The notes: generated from the letters alone by a model not told the origin. Numbered from the stretch's first letter, positions 26,515 to 34,622 are shown. The stretch: DNA of 64,000 bases from Leptotrichia sp. oral taxon 221 (GCF_018128245.1 NZ_CP072378.1:1178001-1242000); one strand, 5' to 3'. Program-made: numbers and translations.

Positions 26515-27240
26515 TTAATAAATTGTATTTAAAAACTTTTTCACCCTTTGCGAATCAGGATTTTCAAATATTTTTTTTGAATCTCCCTTTTCTAAAATTT
26601 CTCCTTTTTCCAATACTACCACTTTATCTGATATTTCTTTTACAAAATTCATTTCGTGACTGACTATTAACATTGTTATCTTATCATTCTTTAATTTTCT
26701 TATTATATCTAGAACTTCTTTTACTAATTCAGGATCCAACGCCGAAGTTGGCTCATCAAACAACAAAATATCTGGTCGAAGCGACAGCGCTCTAGCTATT
26801 GCCACTCTTTGTTTTTGCCCTCCTGATAATTCGCTCGGAAAATTATCAATTTTATCAATCAATCCTACAACTTCCAAAGTTTCTTCAGCAATTTTATTCG
26901 CTTCCTTTTTATCCATCTTTTTAACTAATTCCAAAGTTTTAACTATATTATTTCTCACTGACATATGCGGAAATAAATTAAATGTTTGGAATACCATTCC
27001 TGTTTTTAGTAACATTTCTTTTTTTATTTTCTTATCTTTTAAGTTATTTCCTTCAATTAAGATATCACCACTTGTAATTGTTTCTAAATCAATTATACTT
27101 CTTAGTATCGTAGATTTTCCACTTCCAGAAGGCCCTATCAATGAAACAACCTCTCCTTTTTTTATTTCTAGATTAATATTATCAAGAACTACATTTTTCC
27201 CAAATTGTTTTTTTAAATTTTTTACTTCTATTATTTTCAT
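26515..27240 (-). CDS. Polar amino-acid ABC transporter ATP-binding protein
   Basis: A 241-residue ATPase of the HisP/GlnQ type. Walker A GPSGSGKST (~32-40), Q-loop VFQTFNLFPHMSV, signature LSGGQKQRVAIARAL, Walker B ILLFDEPTSALD and the switch His in IVSHEMNF are intact. It energises the permease encoded immediately upstream (10-base spacer). The leader peptide with four His codons at the head of the operon suggests histidine, or a mixture of basic amino acids, as substrate. AGGAG precedes the ATG. Confidence 0.93.
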   Translation of the reverse strand: MKIIEVKNLKKQFGKNVVLDNINLEIKKGEVVSLIGPSGSGKSTILRSIIDLETITSGDILIEGNNLKDKKIKKEMLLKTGMVFQTFNLFPHMSVRNNIVKTLELVKKMDKKEANKIAEETLEVVGLIDKIDNFPSELSGGQKQRVAIARALSLRPDILLFDEPTSALDPELVKEVLDIIRKLKNDKITMLIVSHEMNFVKEISDKVVVLEKGEILEKGDSKKIFENPDSQRVKKFLNTIY

Positions 27241-27249
27241 TGATTTCTC

Positions 27250-27903
27250 CTAAAGTCTTACTTTATTTCTTTTTTCTAAATTTTTAAAGATTCTATCTAT
27301 ACAAAAGCTTAATATTAAATATATAATAATTGCACAAACATACGGTTTTACATTATAATATGTATTTGCCAATTCCTTTGTTCTCTTCATAACTTCTGTA
27401 ACCGCCAAAACATATACTAACGATGTATCTTTTATCAAACTGATTGCTTCATTTCCTAAAGTCGGCAACACACGTCTAATTGCTTGTGGCAAAATAATAT
27501 AAAATGTTTTTTGCCAATAACTATATCCTAAAACTTTTGCAGCTTCATGCTGACCTTTATCAATACTCTCAAATCCACCTCTAATAATTTCAACCAAGTA
27601 CGCTGTATAATTTATTACAAATGTAATCGTAGCAGCAACATATGGTTCTAGCGTAATTTTATATCCAGCAATAGGTACAAACGGCAACCCATAATAGATA
27701 ATAAATAACTGCAACATTAACGGTGTCCCTCTAAAAACCCAAGTATAAATTGACACTAACACTTGAATAATTTTATTTTTCCCTGTATAAGCTAATGCTC
27801 CTAAAATCCCTAATGGCACTGAAAATAACACTGTTAAAATATACAAAACAATTATATTTGGTAATGTTTTTAATAATTCTATAAATATTTGATACGATGA
27901 CAT
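27250..27903 (-). CDS. Polar amino-acid ABC transporter permease
   Basis: A 217-residue membrane protein of the HisMQ/GlnP family with about five hydrophobic helices. YTWVFRGTPLMLQLFIIYYGLP near residues 52-73 and the EAA loop HEAAKVLGYSYWQKTFYIILPQA (~138-160) are typical. Only one permease gene is present, so it should act as a homodimer. GGAAGG precedes the ATG. It is the middle gene of the three-gene operon headed by the His-codon leader. Confidence 0.93.
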   Translation of the reverse strand: MSSYQIFIELLKTLPNIIVLYILTVLFSVPLGILGALAYTGKNKIIQVLVSIYTWVFRGTPLMLQLFIIYYGLPFVPIAGYKITLEPYVAATITFVINYTAYLVEIIRGGFESIDKGQHEAAKVLGYSYWQKTFYIILPQAIRRVLPTLGNEAISLIKDTSLVYVLAVTEVMKRTKELANTYYNVKPYVCAIIIYLILSFCIDRIFKNLEKRNKVRL

Positions 27904-27968
27904 ATTTTTAATTTCCTTCCTACTATCCTTCTATTTTACTTTATTTCTAACAAATTTTCAATTATTTA

Positions 27969-28757
27969 TTATTTAAACCATTTTGAAGATATTTTATTAT
28001 ATTCTCCAGAGGCTTTTGCTTCATCAATACCTTTATTTATAGCATCAATCAATACTTTATTTCCTTTTTTCGCAGCCACCGCCATTTCTTCTTTACCATA
28101 ATTTTCATCCAGGATCACATATAATGGCTTTTTACTTTGATCTTCTTTAATTTTTTTAATATATCTAGCAAATGCTTCATCAATTACAATTGCATCAATT
28201 CTTTTAGCATCTAAATCCAAAAACGCTTGATCATATTGTGCATATCCTTTAAATTCTTTAAACGCTTTATCTTCTCCAAGTTTTTTAACTTTTTCTTCTC
28301 CACTACTTTGAGTTTGCACTCCAACTACTTTTCCTTTTAAATCTGCTTTCGATTTAATATTTGAATCTACTCTTGTTATAATTACTTGGCTATTAGCAAG
28401 ATAAGGTTTTGACATTTCAGTTTGTTGAGCTCTTTCTGGTGTAATTGTCAATCCATTCCAAATTAAATCAATATTTCCACTGTTCAAGTCCATTATTTTT
28501 GAATCCCAGTTTATTGGTTTGAATTCTACTTCCATATTTAATTTTTTCGTCACATATCTAGCTAAGTCTATATCAAATCCTACAAGTTCACCTTTTTCAT
28601 TTTTGAATCCCATCGGTGCAAATGTATCATCTAATCCAATTACAACTTTTTTAGGAAGTTGACCTTCTGCTGCTTTGCTATCATTTTTCTCTTCTTTTTG
28701 AACGCTACACATCATTACGGACAGCGCCAACATCACTAACATTACTAATTTTTTCAT
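27969..28757 (-). CDS. Amino-acid-binding protein of the ABC transporter, probably histidine or basic amino acids
   Basis: A 262-residue solute-binding protein. The ATG at 28757 has GGAGG ~8 bases upstream. The N-terminus is a signal peptide with a Cys (SVMMCSVQ) near residue 17; the lipobox is atypical, so lipidation is likely but not certain. The mature part has the SBP_bac_3 pattern: FAPMGFKNEKGELVGFDIDLA near the start, then WNGLTITPERAQQTEMSKPY and GVQTQSSGEE. The specificity pocket cannot be read reliably. The preceding His-codon leader favours histidine. It is the first structural gene after the attenuator terminator. Confidence 0.9.
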   Translation of the reverse strand: MKKLVMLVMLALSVMMCSVQKEEKNDSKAAEGQLPKKVVIGLDDTFAPMGFKNEKGELVGFDIDLARYVTKKLNMEVEFKPINWDSKIMDLNSGNIDLIWNGLTITPERAQQTEMSKPYLANSQVIITRVDSNIKSKADLKGKVVGVQTQSSGEEKVKKLGEDKAFKEFKGYAQYDQAFLDLDAKRIDAIVIDEAFARYIKKIKEDQSKKPLYVILDENYGKEEMAVAAKKGNKVLIDAINKGIDEAKASGEYNKISSKWFK

Positions 28758-28820
28758 TGTTTCTACCTCCACTATTTTAAGACATTTTTTAAAGTTATAA
28801 ATTTTTCATTTTAGAAAGTT

Positions 28821-28858
28821 AAAATAAAAAAGCTCCCATTTTTCAATCCTGAGAGCTT
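28821..28858 (-). terminator. Attenuator terminator of the amino-acid transporter operon
   Basis: On the minus strand AAGCTCTCA (28858-28850) pairs with TGGGAGCTT (28838-28830), one pair being G-U, then TTTTTATTTT. It lies between the leader peptide and the binding-protein gene, with no gene ending before it other than the leader. Confidence 0.85.
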
Positions 28859-28880
28859 CTTTCTTTATCTATATCAAATA

Positions 28881-29018
28881 AAAAGATTTAACCAGCTACC
28901 ACAGGCACAATTTCTTACAATTTAAACGTAAGCTTGCACCTCATTTACACAAGTATTAATACAAACTTACAAAAGTCATATGATGATGGTGATAGCACAT
29001 TAATCCGTTAAATCTTTT
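28881..29018 (-). promoter_or_regulatory. Attenuator pairing elements of the His-codon leader
   Basis: Three alternatives are visible. GTTAAATCTTTT (29007-29018) and AAAAGATTTAAC (28881-28892) form a perfect 12-bp long-range stem that covers codons 1-5 of the leader peptide. On the minus strand the His codons (CACCATCAT) can pair with ATGAGGTG downstream, with one bulge. CTTAC and GTAAG form a small stem further on. CCTG...AGCT can also pair with AGCT..CAGG, which includes the terminator's 5' arm. Such mutually exclusive pairings are what ribosome-controlled attenuators use. Confidence 0.6.
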
Positions 29019-29021
29019 CAT
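28956..29021 (-). CDS. Leader peptide with four consecutive histidines
   Basis: A 21-codon ORF with AGGAGG seven bases before its ATG. It begins MKRFNGLM and continues CYHHHHM before a short hydrophobic tail and a TAA. The four His codons are CAC CAT CAT CAT. The ORF lies ~40 bases from a strong promoter and 100 bases before an intrinsic terminator that precedes an amino-acid ABC operon. By analogy with hisL-type leaders, slow decoding of His codons under histidine shortage would prevent termination. This supports a histidine-controlled importer. No homologue is claimed. Confidence 0.8.
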   Translation of the reverse strand: MKRFNGLMCYHHHHMTFVSLY

Positions 29022-29068
29022 TTCTTTTCCTCCTAAAATTTATTTTTATAATTTATCTTTATGTAACA

Positions 29069-29097
29069 ATTATAATTTATATTTCGAAAAAAGTCAA
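29069..29097 (-). promoter_or_regulatory. Promoter of the His-codon leader and amino-acid transporter operon
   Basis: TTGACT (29097-29092) and TATAAT (29074-29069) on the minus strand are separated by exactly 17 bases. Transcription would begin near 29062, about 40 bases before the leader ATG. Confidence 0.8.
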
Positions 29098-29199
29098 CAC
29101 ATTGAAATATATAAAATATATAGTCTTTCATTTATAACATAAATATGTTATCAGATTATTACTACAAAACAAGAATTTTTCCTACTTGTAAAAAACAAT

Positions 29200-30345
29200 C
29201 TATTTCAATTTTTCGTTTGTTTCCAACATAGCTTTTGCTCCTGTTATAAAATAGTTTATCGCATATGGCAATGCTTTATCATCTATAAGAAAACTTGGAT
29301 GATGCCACTCATATGGACATCCTGTTCCTATGAATGCGTATAATCCTGGCACTTTCTCTTGATATCTAGCAAAATCATCTCCACCCATCATTATTTCCGG
29401 CTCAATAACTTTAGCAAATTTTGATATTTCTTTTTTTAAAATTTCAGCCATTTTTTCGTTATTATCAACTGGCGAACCATCTGAAATCCATTTTATTTCA
29501 GCTTCCTGATTAACTGCTGCAGAATAATTTTTTATAATTTGCTCAAACAATTTTTTTGTCTCTTCTCTCACCTTTTCAGAAAAAGTACGAATAGTTCCTT
29601 CCAATTTTACTCTATCAGGAATTATATTCCAAGTTTTTCCTGCCTCAATTTTTGTAACACTTACAACTGCTGTTTCAAGTGGCGAAATGTGACGACTTAC
29701 AATTGACTGCAATCCTGTTATTATTTGGCTTGCTGTAACAATTGGGTCATTTCCATTATGTGGTGCTGCTGCATGAGTCCCAACTCCTCTTATTTCCACT
29801 TCAAATTGCTCAACTCCTGCCATAAGCGGACCTTCCTTAATTCCAATAAAACCTACTGGAATATCTGGCTTATTATGAAAACCAATTATACACGAAACAC
29901 CTTCTAGCACATTTTCTTCTATCATTTTTACAGCACCCGAATTAATTTCTTCTTCAGGCTGAAAAATTAATCTGACTCTCCCTTTTAATTCATCTTCATT
30001 TTCCTTCAATAAAATTGCTGCTCCAATCAAAGAAATTGTATGAAAATCATGCCCACAAGCGTGCATTTTCCCTTTTACCTTCGAATGATAAGCCACTCCA
30101 CTTTCTTCTTCAATCGGCAAAGCATCAATATCCGCTCTCAAAGCCACAACTTTATCTCCTTGCCCAATTTCCGCTACTACTCCATTTTTTAAATTTGTTT
30201 CAATAATTTTTATATTATGCTCTTGCAATTTTTCTTTTATAAATTCTGCTGTTGCAAATTCTTCTCCTGACAATTCTGGATTCATATGCAAAAAATGTCT
30301 ATCATCAATAAGTTTTTTTAAAAATTCTTTTTCTATCTCAATCAT
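29200..30345 (-). CDS. M20-family metallohydrolase (amino-acid amidohydrolase)
   Basis: A 381-residue peptidase/amidohydrolase of the M20D group (N-acyl-amino acid or hippurate hydrolase-like). Metal and catalytic motifs: ALRADIDALPIEEESG (~63-78), MHACGHDFHT (~95-104) and FQPEEEINSGA (~130-140), a dimerisation domain in the middle, and GGDDFARYQEKVPG (~335). These enzymes free amino acids from N-acyl or indole conjugates. The substrate is not determinable here. Position beside the amino-acid importer may be functional but is not proof. GGAAGTG precedes the ATG. Confidence 0.9.
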   Translation of the reverse strand: MIEIEKEFLKKLIDDRHFLHMNPELSGEEFATAEFIKEKLQEHNIKIIETNLKNGVVAEIGQGDKVVALRADIDALPIEEESGVAYHSKVKGKMHACGHDFHTISLIGAAILLKENEDELKGRVRLIFQPEEEINSGAVKMIEENVLEGVSCIIGFHNKPDIPVGFIGIKEGPLMAGVEQFEVEIRGVGTHAAAPHNGNDPIVTASQIITGLQSIVSRHISPLETAVVSVTKIEAGKTWNIIPDRVKLEGTIRTFSEKVREETKKLFEQIIKNYSAAVNQEAEIKWISDGSPVDNNEKMAEILKKEISKFAKVIEPEIMMGGDDFARYQEKVPGLYAFIGTGCPYEWHHPSFLIDDKALPYAINYFITGAKAMLETNEKLK

Positions 30346-30423
30346 ATTTTCACTTCCTTTTTTATGGTTTCTAATTTATTTAAATAATCGAAATGTTGAA
30401 CAGAGTATCTAAATGATAAATAA

Positions 30424-30508
30424 TGGTGCGAGTGACGGGACTTGAACCCGTACGGCTCTAAACCACTACCCCCTCAAGATAGCGTGTCTACCATTCCACC
30501 ACACTCGC
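30424..30508 (-). tRNA. tRNA-Leu (anticodon GAG)
   Basis: An 85-base type II tRNA with encoded CCA. Acceptor GCGAGTG/CACTCGC. The anticodon stem CTATC/GGTAG (one G-U) encloses TTGAGGG, giving anticodon GAG. The long variable arm and the T arm ACGGG-TTCAAGT-CCCGT fit tRNA-Leu. Confidence 0.95.
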
Positions 30509-30639
30509 TTTTTAGTTTCTATATAAAAACTCTTAAGTTGTTTTATTTTCAAAATAAAATTTTACATCATTATTTTACAACATTTTTCATCGTTTGTGAA
30601 CTATTTTTTTAAATTTGAGAAATATAATTTTTATATTCA

Positions 30640-30668
30640 TTGACATTAGGTAGTTTCTTTGGTAGAAT
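30640..30668 (+). promoter_or_regulatory. Promoter of the mgtE operon
   Basis: TTGACA (30640-30645) and TAGAAT (30663-30668) are separated by 17 bases, with TGG extending the -10 box. Transcription would begin near 30675 and leave a 5' UTR of about 230 bases. Confidence 0.8.
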
Positions 30669-30720
30669 TTTATTGGCATAAAATATAGTTATGTACAAAT
30701 CATTTTTGGAGGTGGATGTT

Positions 30721-30834
30721 TTGAACGAGGAAGTCCCGAGTAGCGTGCCAGATAATTTGTCAAGAAATTCGATGAATTATTTGGTAAAAATAGAGAATTT
30801 TATGAAAAAATTAAGCCAAAAATATATCGAATAA
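30721..30834 (+). CDS. Possible upstream ORF in the mgtE leader
   Basis: A TTG with GGAGGTGG eight bases upstream opens a 37-codon frame ending in TAA at 30832-30834. The N-terminus is acidic and proline-containing (MNEEVPSSVPD) and the C-terminus is basic (KKLSQKYIE). Acidic, Pro-rich nascent chains upstream of Mg2+ transporters (as in mgtL of enterobacteria) can destabilise ribosomes at low Mg2+ and so sense it. The ORF coincides with a strongly structured RNA, so the open frame could be accidental. No homologue is recognised, and translation is unproven. Confidence 0.3.
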   Translation: MNEEVPSSVPDNLSRNSMNYLVKIENFMKKLSQKYIE

Positions 30835-30903
30835 GGGGAATCTCTTCGTAATGTTATTCTTCTTATTCTTTGGTGTAAAAACAAAAAAAGAAAGGAGATA
30901 ACA
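30725..30903 (+). promoter_or_regulatory. Structured mgtE leader with a Shine-Dalgarno-sequestering hairpin
   Basis: Three nested pairings are visible. A closing stem pairs 30725-30737 with 30836-30849 (12 pairs, one mismatch, one bulge, two G-U). Inside it, CCAGATAATTTGTC (30748-30761) pairs with GATGAATTATTTGG (30771-30784) over all 14 positions, three as G-U. After it, TGTTATTCTTCTT (30852-30864) can pair with AAGGAGATAACA (30892-30903), which is the mgtE ribosome binding site. This is the layout of a riboswitch with a translational expression platform. It does not match the M-box or yybP-ykoY consensus as I know them. Confidence 0.5.
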
Positions 30904-32250
30904 ATGAAAAACAATACTATTCAAACACTTATAAATGAAAAAAAATACTTTGAAATTAGAAAATATTTGAATGATTTAAATACAATAGAGGTTTCAGAAC
31001 TTTTAAACCAATTTGAATCCTCAGAACTTATAATGATTTTTAGATTACTTTCTAAAAATAGAGCAGCGGATGTTTTTTCGTATTTGGATACAGAACATCA
31101 AGAAATGATTATTAATACTATGACTGACGTGGAAACTAAAAATATTTTTGATGAACTTTATTTTGATGACATTGTTGATATTATTGAAGAAATGCCAGCA
31201 AATGTTGTAAAAAAAATATTGAAAAATACTGATACAAAGGACAGACATTTGATAAATCAGTTATTGAAATATCCTGATAATTCGGCAGGAAGTATTATGA
31301 CGACTGAATATATGGACTTGAAAAAGGATATGAATGTATCACAGGCACTTTCTAAAATTAGAGAAACTATTGAGGATACTGAAAATGTCTATACTTGTTA
31401 CGTAATTAGCAAAGATAGAAAACTAGAAGGCGTAATTTCTTTAAAAGAATTAATTACAAGTGACGATGATGTTATTCTTGAAAATCTTATGAATCGTAAT
31501 TTTGTGAGTGTTCATACAAATGACGATCAAGAAGAAGTTGCTGAAATTATCAAAAAATATGATTTAATTGTGCTTCCAGTTACTGATGTGGAAGGTAGAC
31601 TTTTAGGGATAATTACAATTGATGATGTAATGGACGTTGTGGAACAAGAAGCTACAGAAGATTTTCATAGAATGGCTGGAATTTCTCCTGTGGAAGAATC
31701 TTATTTGAAAACAAGTGCTTTCAAAATGGCACGTCAACGAATTAGTTGGCTAATTATTCTTATGATTTCTGCGACATTTACTGGGAGAATTATAAAAAAT
31801 TATGAAAGTGTCCTTCAATCTGTCGTTATTTTATCTTCATTTATCCCAATGCTTATGGATACTGGGGGAAATGCTGGTGCTCAATCATCTACAATTGTAG
31901 TCCGTGCCTTAGCTCTAGGTGAAGTAAAGCCTAAAGATACATTTAAAATATTAAGAAAAGAATTTTGTATCTCGTTTATTGTGGCAGTTGTACTAGCTGC
32001 TATTAATTATTTGCGACTTATAACTATGACGAGAACGCCTTTAAATGTGGCTTTAGTCGTTTCAGTCACTCTTATTTTTGTAGTTATGATTTCCAAGATA
32101 ATTGGTGCATTTTTACCTGTCGTTGCAAAATCTTTAAAAATGGATCCCGCTATTATGGCTGGTCCGTTAATAACAACGATTTTAGATGCTTTAACACTTA
32201 CAATTTACTTTAAATTTGCAACTATTTTTTTAAGTAATATTATAAAGTAA
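30904..32250 (+). CDS. mgtE: Magnesium transporter MgtE (copy 1)
   Basis: A 448-residue Mg2+ channel. The N-terminal helical domain (residues ~1-125) contains the repeated LLSKNRAADVFSYLD and the FDDIVDIIEEMP pattern. Two CBS domains (~130-255; VYTCYVISKDRKLEGV and LIVLPVTDVEGRLLGIITIDDV) sense Mg2+. The C-terminal ~180 residues form five transmembrane helices with the pore segment PMLMDTGGNAGAQSST. AAGGAG precedes the ATG but can be sequestered by the leader. A tandem paralogue follows after 60 bases. Confidence 0.96.
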   Translation: MKNNTIQTLINEKKYFEIRKYLNDLNTIEVSELLNQFESSELIMIFRLLSKNRAADVFSYLDTEHQEMIINTMTDVETKNIFDELYFDDIVDIIEEMPANVVKKILKNTDTKDRHLINQLLKYPDNSAGSIMTTEYMDLKKDMNVSQALSKIRETIEDTENVYTCYVISKDRKLEGVISLKELITSDDDVILENLMNRNFVSVHTNDDQEEVAEIIKKYDLIVLPVTDVEGRLLGIITIDDVMDVVEQEATEDFHRMAGISPVEESYLKTSAFKMARQRISWLIILMISATFTGRIIKNYESVLQSVVILSSFIPMLMDTGGNAGAQSSTIVVRALALGEVKPKDTFKILRKEFCISFIVAVVLAAINYLRLITMTRTPLNVALVVSVTLIFVVMISKIIGAFLPVVAKSLKMDPAIMAGPLITTILDALTLTIYFKFATIFLSNIIK

Positions 32251-32310
32251 ATTTATAATCAATTATCGAATAAATTTAGACAAATTACAGAAATAAAAGG
32301 AGGATGAAAA

Positions 32311-33651
32311 ATGAAAAAACTAATCGTGTCTCTTTTAAAAGAGAAAAAATTTTTTGAAATAAAAAATCAATTAAATGAATTAAATGTAGTAGAAATTTCT
32401 GATGTGATAAATCAGTTTGAAGTACCTGAAATTGTAATAATGATTTTTAGACTTCTGAAAAAAGATAAGGCTGCAGACGTGTTTTCGTATTTGGATTCTG
32501 ATCACCAAGAAATAATTATACACGCTTCTACAGATATCGAAACTCGTGAACTTTTTGATGAATTGTATTTTGATGATATTGTTGATATCATTGAGGAAAT
32601 GCCTTTTGATATTGTAAAAAAAATATTGAAAAATACTGATAAAAAAGATCGACATTTGATAAATCAGTTGTTAAAATATCCTGATAATTCAGCAGGAAGT
32701 ATTATGACGACTGAATATGTTGATTTAAGAAAAAATATGAAAGTTTCAGAAGCAATTGAAGAAATTAGAAAAACTGGAAAAGATAAAGAAAATATATATA
32801 CTTGTTATGTTACGAATGAAAGTGGAAAACTTGAAGGTGTACTTTTGCTTCGAGAACTTATTGCAAAAAAGGATAGTACGCTTGTTAGTGATATTATGAG
32901 TACGAATTTCATAAGTGCTAATACAAATGATGATCAAGAAATTGTAGCCGACTTATTTAAAAAATATGATTTGATTGTTATGCCTGTTGTGGACCATGAA
33001 AATAAACTTTTGGGGATAATTACAGTTGATGATGTATTGGAAGTTGTAGATCAAGAAATTACAGAAGATTTCCATAAAATAGCTGGGATTACTTCTCCAA
33101 CTGATGATTCTTACTTGAAAACAAATATTTTTACTATGGCAAAACAGAGAATTGGGTGGCTTGCAGTACTTATGATTTCTGATACAATTTCTGGAAACAT
33201 TATTCAAGGCTACGAAAGTGTACTCGCTCGATCAATAATTTTAACTGCCTTCATTCCAATGTTAATGTCCACTGGAGGAAATGTTGGTTCACAATCATCA
33301 ACTGTAGTAATTCGTGCTTTAGCATTAGGTGAAATTTCGCCTAAAAATGCTTTTAAAGTATTAAAGAAAGAATTTTCAATTGGTATTATTGTTTCAATTG
33401 TATTAGCATTACTGAATTTTCTGAGATTAATTATGATTGAAAAAATTAATATTCCAGTTGCTTTTACTGTTTCAATAACACTTGTATTTACGATCATTAT
33501 TTCAAAAATAGTTGGAGCTTTACTTCCACTTTTAGCAAAAATCGTAAAAGCAGATCCTGCTGTTATGGCAACACCTTTGATAACAACAATTTCAGATGCT
33601 GTAACACTGGTTATTTATTTTAGTTTTGCAACTACAATTTTGAAACTTTAA
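32311..33651 (+). CDS. mgtE: Magnesium transporter MgtE (copy 2)
   Basis: A 446-residue paralogue of the preceding gene with the same N domain, two CBS domains and a five-helix pore domain containing PMLMSTGGNVGSQSST. Differences in the pore loop (D-T-G-G-N-A-G-A versus S-T-G-G-N-V-G-S) include loss of the Asp just before TGGN in copy 2, so ion selectivity or gating may differ. A strong AAAGGAGGATG precedes the ATG and no structured leader is seen. The two copies likely arose by tandem duplication and are co-transcribed with the TtcA-like gene. Confidence 0.96.
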   Translation: MKKLIVSLLKEKKFFEIKNQLNELNVVEISDVINQFEVPEIVIMIFRLLKKDKAADVFSYLDSDHQEIIIHASTDIETRELFDELYFDDIVDIIEEMPFDIVKKILKNTDKKDRHLINQLLKYPDNSAGSIMTTEYVDLRKNMKVSEAIEEIRKTGKDKENIYTCYVTNESGKLEGVLLLRELIAKKDSTLVSDIMSTNFISANTNDDQEIVADLFKKYDLIVMPVVDHENKLLGIITVDDVLEVVDQEITEDFHKIAGITSPTDDSYLKTNIFTMAKQRIGWLAVLMISDTISGNIIQGYESVLARSIILTAFIPMLMSTGGNVGSQSSTVVIRALALGEISPKNAFKVLKKEFSIGIIVSIVLALLNFLRLIMIEKINIPVAFTVSITLVFTIIISKIVGALLPLLAKIVKADPAVMATPLITTISDAVTLVIYFSFATTILKL

Positions 33652-33676
33652 TTAAAAAAGAAAAAGGGAGAATATA

Positions 33677-34564
33677 ATGGAAATTTTAAAAAATAATGAA
33701 ACAATAGCTTCTACAAGTTTAGGAAGTGCTGTTTGTGAAACGGTTTTACCTCTAGTTCCACTTCAGCCATTAAAAGATATCGAGAGAAGCATTCAAAAGA
33801 AATATCGTTCAGAATTGTGGTCACCTTTTGTTCGAGCGTTGAAGGAATTTGAGATGGTTAAAGATGGCGATAGGATAGCTGTTGCAATTTCTGGAGGAAA
33901 AGATAGCTTAGTTTTATCAAAACTTTTTCAAGAGCTAAAAAGAGCTAGTAAAACAAATTTTGAAGTTGTGTTTATCTCGATGAATCCTGGATTTAACGCT
34001 ATAAACCTACAAAATTTAAAAAATAATTTGAAACATCTGAACATTCCTTGCGAGATTTATGATGATAATATTTTTGAAGTAGCAGAAAAAATTGCAAAAG
34101 ATTACCCTTGCTACATGTGTGCAAAAATGCGTCGTGGAAGCCTTTACAATAAAGCAACTCAATTAGGATGTAATAAATTGGCACTTGGTCATCACTTTGA
34201 TGATGTTGTGGAAACTACATTAATGAGCATGTTTTACATGGGAAAATTTGAAACTATGTTACCAAAATTAAAATCTGATAACTATGATATTGAACTAATT
34301 AGACCTTTATTTTATGTGGAAGAAAAATCTATTATTAAATGGGTTAGAAATAATGGAATTTTACCAATGAATTGCGGATGTACTGTTGCCGCACAAAAAA
34401 CTTCTAGTAAAAGACGAGAAACAAAGGAATTAGTAGCACAATTAGTGAAAAATAATCCTGATATCAAAAAACGGATTATCCAGTCTACTCAAAATGTTAA
34501 TATTGAAAAAGTGCTTGGTTGGAAAAATTCTGCAGGGAAACATTCTTTTTTAGATAATTATTGA
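33677..34564 (+). CDS. TtcA/TilS-type PP-loop ATPase, probable tRNA 2-thiolation enzyme
   Basis: A 295-residue protein with the PP-loop SGGKDS (~76-81) that binds ATP, a C-x-x-C pair in YPCYMCAKMRRG (~150), the GHHFDDVVETTL segment (~178) and a third Cys pair in MNCGCTV (~235). This is the TtcA layout, in which cysteines hold an Fe-S cluster and a tRNA uridine or cytidine is thiolated. Which tRNA position is modified is inferred. It follows the two mgtE genes closely (26-base spacer, AAAGGGAG) and ends in a strong terminator. It may be a divergent TtcA rather than the classic C32 enzyme. Confidence 0.85.
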   Translation: MEILKNNETIASTSLGSAVCETVLPLVPLQPLKDIERSIQKKYRSELWSPFVRALKEFEMVKDGDRIAVAISGGKDSLVLSKLFQELKRASKTNFEVVFISMNPGFNAINLQNLKNNLKHLNIPCEIYDDNIFEVAEKIAKDYPCYMCAKMRRGSLYNKATQLGCNKLALGHHFDDVVETTLMSMFYMGKFETMLPKLKSDNYDIELIRPLFYVEEKSIIKWVRNNGILPMNCGCTVAAQKTSSKRRETKELVAQLVKNNPDIKKRIIQSTQNVNIEKVLGWKNSAGKHSFLDNY

Positions 34565-34575
34565 TTATTTTAAAT

Positions 34576-34622
34576 TTGTGTAAATGTATGAAAAAATAAT
34601 TACATTTACACAATTTTTTTTA
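34576..34622 (+). terminator. Terminator of the mgtE-mgtE-ttcA operon
   Basis: TTGTGTAAATGTA (34576-34588) and TACATTTACACAA (34601-34613) form a perfect 13-bp stem followed by TTTTTTTTA. Confidence 0.92.

Noticed and set aside
28881-28960. T-box riboswitch for the amino-acid transporter leader
   Set aside because: GTGGTAGCTGG loosely resembles the T-box core, and CCTG...AGCT could form an antiterminator with a UGGU bulge, but I could not find stem I elements, a specifier loop or the full TGGNACCGCG consensus. The His-run ORF with a strong ribosome site explains the leader better.
30725-30760. RNase P RNA-like core (GAGGAAGTCC)
   Set aside because: It resembles the universal GAGGAAAGTCC but lacks the extra A, and no partner ACAGAAA-type sequence occurs nearby; the size is also wrong.
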